The notes under the pieces were generated by a model. The model saw nothing but the letters and a program-made list of their open reading frames with translations, had not been told where the DNA came from and did no database searches. A stretch of 8,756 bases of DNA, taken from contig PKQR01000095.1 in the NCBI GenBank assembly GCA_017578085.1, positions 1 through 8,756 on the forward strand. The letters are read 5' to 3'. The translations under genes and the position numbers were made by a program. This DNA comes from Bacillota bacterium (lineage in GTDB: Bacteria; Bacillota; Limnochordia; Limnochordales; ZCTH02-B6). Below, piece after piece: positions 5,521-8,756 of this stretch (its first letter is position 1; each line of letters opens with the position of its first letter).

Positions 5521-6279
5521 CTACTCACCCAGATCCAGGCGCAAGATGACGATGTCCACGCGCCGGTTGCGGGCCCGGTTTTCGACGGTATCGTTGGGCA
5601 TCAGCGGCCGGTACTCGCCGTACCCAGCGGCTGACACCCGGGTCGGATGAAGCCCGTGCTGCTCCACCAGGTACCGGAGCACGTTGGTCGCCCGCGCCGT
5701 GCTCAGCTCCCAGTTGGAGGGAAACCGCTCGTTGTTGATGGGCCAGTTGTCCGTATGGCCTTCGATGCGGATGTGGTTCGGCACCTCTTTCAAGAGAACA
5801 GCGATCTCATCGAGGGTGCGGAGCGCTTCCGGTTTCAAGTCCGCCTTGCCCAGGTCGAAGAAGACGGCGTCCGCTAACCGCACCGTCACCCCGCGCTCAT
5901 TGAGGTCCACCTGCAAAGACGCACCGAGACCCCGCTCCTCCACAAAATCCCGCACACGGCTGTACACGTCGCGCAGCTGGGCTAGCAGCTCCGGGCGGTA
6001 GAGCTCCACGTCCTTCAGTTCCCAATCACCGCTGCCCTGCATGTCCGGCTTCGTCTCGATCAGCGTCCGGCCGCCGTCCAGCACGCCCAGGGACGCTTGA
6101 AACGCCGACAGGATGGTCTGGAAGCGCTGGGCGTTGATCTCCGAAAAGCTGAACAGCAGCACGAAAAAGCACAGGAGCAACGTCACCACGTCGGAATAGG
6201 TGACAAGCCATGGCGACTGGGGCTGCTCACCGGACGCCGAGAGCCGCCGGAAGCGCTGGGACGGCGACCTAAGCGGCAT
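5521..6279 (-). CDS. motB: Flagellar motor stator protein MotB (OmpA-like peptidoglycan-binding)
   Basis: MotB anchors the stator to peptidoglycan and carries the ion-binding aspartate. The protein is 252 residues, normal for the family. A basic N-terminus leads to a single membrane helix (about 24-46) beginning PWLVTYSD, in which Asp30 is the essential ion-carrying residue. The linker (about 50-130) contains the plug and stator-gating region. The OmpA/MotB domain (about 130-247) has FFDLGKADLKPEA, GHTDN (174-178) with Asp177, and LSTARA (192-197) with Arg196, the residues that contact meso-diaminopimelate in this fold. The start is ATG at 6279, inside the last codons of motA. A GGAAGGAG sequence about 12 nt upstream lies within motA coding sequence. 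The MotB family is certain; the domain content separates it from plain OmpA-family lipoproteins because there is no lipobox and the charged membrane helix is present. Confidence 0.97.
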   Translation of the reverse strand: MPLRSPSQRFRRLSASGEQPQSPWLVTYSDVVTLLLCFFVLLFSFSEINAQRFQTILSAFQASLGVLDGGRTLIETKPDMQGSGDWELKDVELYRPELLAQLRDVYSRVRDFVEERGLGASLQVDLNERGVTVRLADAVFFDLGKADLKPEALRTLDEIAVLLKEVPNHIRIEGHTDNWPINNERFPSNWELSTARATNVLRYLVEQHGLHPTRVSAAGYGEYRPLMPNDTVENRARNRRVDIVILRLDLGE

Positions 6280-7069
6280 GGGAAGACCTTACTCCTTCCT
6301 GTGCCGGTAGCTGGCCGCGCCCCGGCGTCGAACGCGACAGGAATGCCCGCAGCTTTTCCTCTACGATGCGCGGGTTGTCGCCGGCCTGGATCGCCAGGAT
6401 CCCTTCCACAATAAGGGCCTTGACCAAGAGATCCTGGCTGCTCTTCACTTGCAGCTTATTGGCGATGGGCAGGCACACCAGGTTGGCCAAAATCGCGCCG
6501 TAAAAGGTGGTGATGAGGGCCACCGCCAGACCGCTGCCAATCTTGTCCGGGTCTTCGAGGTACGCCAGCATGCGGATGAGCCCGATGAGGGTGCCGAGCA
6601 TGCCGAAGGCCGGAGCAAAGTTGCCAGCGGTCTGAAAGACGGCGCGACCGGCCGCGTGCCGCTCCGAGAGGAAATCGATCTCCGTCTCCAGCACGTTGCG
6701 GACGATTTCGGGGTCGACGCCGTCCACCGCGAGCTGGATGCCCTTGCGCAGGAAAGGATCGTCAAGCGCCTCCGCTTCTTCCTCCATGGCCAGGAGGCCT
6801 TCCCGCCGCGCCTTCTCGGCGAAGCGCACCATGAGCGGGATGACCTCTTCGGCCGTCTGGCGGCGCTGGGAGAAGGCGACGCGGACCAGCAGCGGCACCC
6901 GCTTGATGTGTTCCATCGGGTGGCTGATCAGCGTGGCGGCGATGGTGCCGCCCACGGTGATGACCACGGAAGGCCAGTCCACGAACAGGCGCCAGTCGCC
7001 GTCGCTGGTCAGAGCCCAGATCATGGCGGTCAAGCCGATGAACATCCCCAGTACGCTGCTTCGATCCAT
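6269..7069 (-). CDS. motA: Flagellar motor stator protein MotA
   Basis: MotA is the inner-membrane stator subunit that, with MotB, forms the ion channel and pushes on the rotor. From the chosen ATG the protein is 266 residues. Two N-terminal membrane segments (about 5-22 and 33-50) precede a cytoplasmic loop with EEVIPLMVRFAEKARREGLL (about 74-93), whose charged residues contact the rotor in studied MotA proteins. Then comes the family signature FAPAFGMLGTLIGLIRML (about 151-168). Pro153 and Pro201 (CLPIANKL) match the two conserved prolines of MotA. I prefer the ATG at 7069, preceded by GGTGGAG, over the TTG at 7087, which lies upstream of that site and would add only MQWGGD. The 3' end overlaps motB by 11 nt, implying coupled translation of the two stator subunits. 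Ion type (proton or sodium) cannot be decided from the sequence. Confidence 0.96.
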   Translation of the reverse strand: MDRSSVLGMFIGLTAMIWALTSDGDWRLFVDWPSVVITVGGTIAATLISHPMEHIKRVPLLVRVAFSQRRQTAEEVIPLMVRFAEKARREGLLAMEEEAEALDDPFLRKGIQLAVDGVDPEIVRNVLETEIDFLSERHAAGRAVFQTAGNFAPAFGMLGTLIGLIRMLAYLEDPDKIGSGLAVALITTFYGAILANLVCLPIANKLQVKSSQDLLVKALIVEGILAIQAGDNPRIVEEKLRAFLSRSTPGRGQLPAQEGVRSSHAA

Positions 7070-7088
7070 GTCTCCACCCCATTGCAAC

Positions 7089-7109
7089 GCGCCGCCGCCC
7101 GGCGTGCGC
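7089..7109 (-). promoter_or_regulatory. GC-rich inverted repeat in the flgE-motA gap
   Basis: The 73-nt gap between flgE and motA contains two arms, GCGC-CGCC and GGCG-GCGC. They can pair into an 8-bp stem with a 4-nt loop and one unpaired base (7105). It ends about 20 nt before the motA ATG and just ahead of the GGTGGAG ribosome binding site. No run of U follows it, so it does not look like a rho-independent terminator. It could affect mRNA stability or motA translation, but a chance hairpin is possible in DNA this GC-rich. Confidence 0.4.
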
Positions 7110-7143
7110 TGCCCTCAAACCGTGATCGCCGGTGAAATGCTGC

Positions 7144-8373
7144 TTACCGCTTCAGATTCACCAGTTCCTGCAGCATCTCGTCGGATGTCGTAATAATCCG
7201 GGAGTTGGCCTGGAACCCGCGCTGGGTGATGATCATCTGCGTGAACTCTTCCGACAGGTCCACGTTGGACATCTCCACCGTGCCGGAGGCGATGAAGCCC
7301 CGGTCGGCGGTCCCAGGCGTGCCGATGCGCGGCATGCCGGAGTTGTGCGACTCCCGGAACGCCGTCTCGCCCACCTGCTCAAGGCCCCCGGGGTTTGCGA
7401 ACGTGGCCGTAGCCAATTGCGCGAGCACCTGGGTCAAGCCGTTGGAGAAGATGCCCGTGATCTTACCCGTGGCGTCAATCCGGATCTCCTCCAGGGACCC
7501 CGGCGGGAAGCCGTCCTGGCTGCGGACGCTTACATCCGAGAGGCCCGAGTATTGGGTCAGGTTAGAGAAATCGATCGTGATGGTCTGGGACGGTAGACCG
7601 GGCGGTGTAAACACTACCGACCCGGTCCCGGAAGTGGGGTCGAACCGGCCCGATGTGTCGAAGTTAATAGTGCCTCCTGGTTCACGAAGAAGCGGAGTAG
7701 TCCCGTCGTACACCTGATACTGCCAGTCGTTCCCGCTCGAGCCCCGCGTAAACTGGATCAACAACTCGTGCCGGCGCCCCAGCGAGTCGAAGACGGTCAC
7801 GGTTCGGGCCACTGTGTCCCCGGAGACAGCGTCAGCACTGAGGTTGCCCGTGAGCTCCACTTTCGTGGTCGGGCGTGCCGGCAGCGTCTGGTCCAATGCG
7901 ATTTTGATCTCCTCGAGGGGCTTGTTGGTATCGACCAGCCCGCTCACAGGGTCCGCATTCCAGCCGGCCACCCGCATGCCGCTGGCCTTGGAGACGAGCC
8001 AGCCCTCCTGGTCGAAGTCGAACACGCCGGCCCGGGTGTAATACTGCTGACTGCCGTCCATGAGGATGAAGAACCCGTTGCCGCGAATCGCGAGGTCGGT
8101 GGCGACCCCCGTCGGCTGCAGGTTGCCCGGGGAGTGGATAACGTCGATGGTACCGAGCTGCACGCCCAAACCGACCTGCCGCGGGTTGGTGCCACCCCGG
8201 TCCATGGACGGCGCGGTGGCCGCGCGCAAGGTCTGGTACAGCATGTCCTGGAAGGTGACCCGGCTGGTCTTATAGCCGACCGTGTTGACGTTGGCGATGT
8301 TGTTGCCGATGACGTCCATGCGGGTTTGGTGAACCAACAGGCCCGAAACCCCGGAGAACAAAGACCGCATCAT
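7144..8373 (-). CDS. flgE: Flagellar hook protein FlgE
   Basis: FlgE polymerises into the hook, the universal joint between rod and filament. The protein is 409 residues. It begins MMRSLFSGVSGLLVHQTRMD and has the rod/hook-family N-terminal motif NNIANVNTVGYK (about residues 24-35), then RGNGFFIL near 97. It closes with the C-terminal D0 signature: VEMSNVDLSEEFTQMI followed by a helix with ITQRGFQANSRIITTSDEML. The middle part (about 140-330) is the variable surface domain; it includes VELTGNLSAD and VFDSLGRRHEL, both usual in FlgE. The length and the central domain distinguish it from FlgG and FlgF (about 260 residues). The ATG at 8373 has a GGGAGGA ribosome binding site (8384-8390) at 10 nt spacing; the adjacent ATG at 8370 is an alternative start. 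In many Bacillota flgE is followed by the small gene flbD, which is not present here. Confidence 0.97.
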   Translation of the reverse strand: MMRSLFSGVSGLLVHQTRMDVIGNNIANVNTVGYKTSRVTFQDMLYQTLRAATAPSMDRGGTNPRQVGLGVQLGTIDVIHSPGNLQPTGVATDLAIRGNGFFILMDGSQQYYTRAGVFDFDQEGWLVSKASGMRVAGWNADPVSGLVDTNKPLEEIKIALDQTLPARPTTKVELTGNLSADAVSGDTVARTVTVFDSLGRRHELLIQFTRGSSGNDWQYQVYDGTTPLLREPGGTINFDTSGRFDPTSGTGSVVFTPPGLPSQTITIDFSNLTQYSGLSDVSVRSQDGFPPGSLEEIRIDATGKITGIFSNGLTQVLAQLATATFANPGGLEQVGETAFRESHNSGMPRIGTPGTADRGFIASGTVEMSNVDLSEEFTQMIITQRGFQANSRIITTSDEMLQELVNLKR

Positions 8374-8395
8374 GGCTGTTCATTCCTCCCCGGCT

Positions 8396-8756
8396 CTACT
8401 TCTCGGCTTCGTCAGGCCGCACTTCCAGCACGTCCCTCAGGGAGAAGCGCCGTTCGCCCACGATGAGCATGGGCGTGCCGTTGTCCAGATACACCCCGTC
8501 CACCTTCCCGGTGATCCGCGCATTGGTGAGCGGGTCCAGGATCACGACCGTGCGGCCCAGCAGACTTGCCGCTTGGCTGATCCCGCCGAACTGCCATTGG
8601 AAATCGGCCAGGCGCTCCATCTGGGTGGCGATGTTGTGCATCTGTTCCAGCGCGCTGAACTGGGCCAGCTGAGCGATGAACTCCTGGTCCTTGACCGGAT
8701 TGATGGGGTCCTGGTAGCGCAGCTGCGTCACCAAGAGGCGCAGGAACGCGTCCTTG
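8396..8756 (-). CDS. flgD: Flagellar hook cap/assembly protein FlgD, short form (5' partial)
   Basis: FlgD caps the growing hook outside the cell and guides polymerisation of FlgE. The gene runs off the right edge; the first whole codon is at 8755-8753 and 119 residues are visible, ending at a TAG at 8398-8396. The visible part opens with KDAFLRLLVTQLRYQDP and continues NPVKDQEFIAQLAQFSALEQM, the conserved N-terminal FlgD signature, so only a short N-terminal piece is missing. After this helical region comes a short beta-rich tail (LLGRTVVILDP...GVYLDNGTPMLIVG). The tail is far shorter than the two-domain C-terminus of the roughly 230-residue enterobacterial FlgD, so this is the short form typical of Bacillota. 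It is followed after 22 nt by flgE, its structural client. An apparent TTG start at 8734 lies inside the conserved region and is not the real start. Confidence 0.95.
   Translation of the reverse strand, partial: KDAFLRLLVTQLRYQDPINPVKDQEFIAQLAQFSALEQMHNIATQMERLADFQWQFGGISQAASLLGRTVVILDPLTNARITGKVDGVYLDNGTPMLIVGERRFSLRDVLEVRPDEAEK

Overview
The window is one continuous block of flagellar genes, all on the minus strand, so the transcription order runs from high to low coordinates. It comes from a GC-rich bacterium. The switch protein next to FliM has a long N-terminal region with a CheC-like middle domain (FliY type) rather than being a short FliN. FlgD is the short form, and the order flgD-flgE-motA-motB-fliL-fliM-fliY-fliO-fliP-fliQ-fliR-flhB is the arrangement seen in Bacillota. 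A high-GC Bacillota lineage (Symbiobacterium- or Limnochorda-like) is my best guess, but the exact lineage cannot be fixed from sequence reading alone.

Layout in transcription order: flgD (hook cap, 5' end cut by the window edge, 8755-8396); flgE (hook, 8373-7144); motA and motB (stator, 7069-5521, overlapping); fliL (stator-associated, 5471-5010); fliM and fliY (C-ring switch, 5013-3063, each overlapping its upstream neighbour by a few bases); fliO, fliP, fliQ, fliR (export gate, 3049-836); flhB (export switch protein, from about 860 to the left edge, cut off just after its autocleavage site). The genes are packed tightly, with overlaps at motA/motB, fliL/fliM, fliM/fliY, fliO/fliP and fliR/flhB. 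The only gaps above 40 bases are flgE-motA (73 nt), motB-fliL (49 nt) and fliQ-fliR (94 nt). Each of these holds a GC-rich inverted repeat just ahead of the next ribosome binding site. No stretch over 300 bases lacks a gene. I see no promoter, rho-independent terminator, RNA gene, mobile element or CRISPR array.

The products form the rod/hook (FlgD, FlgE), the stator (MotA, MotB, FliL), the rotor switch (FliM, FliY) and the secretion gate (FliO, P, Q, R, FlhB). No wholly new system is visible. The most interesting point is the switch complex. FliM lacks the N-terminal CheY-P-binding peptide (EIDALL-type), while FliY carries a perfect copy. FliY's CheC-like phosphatase half-sites look degraded, and the cheY and flbD genes often found in this cluster are absent. 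FlhB carries NPVH in place of the usual NPTH autocleavage motif. The fliQ-fliR gap contains two consecutive perfect hairpins.
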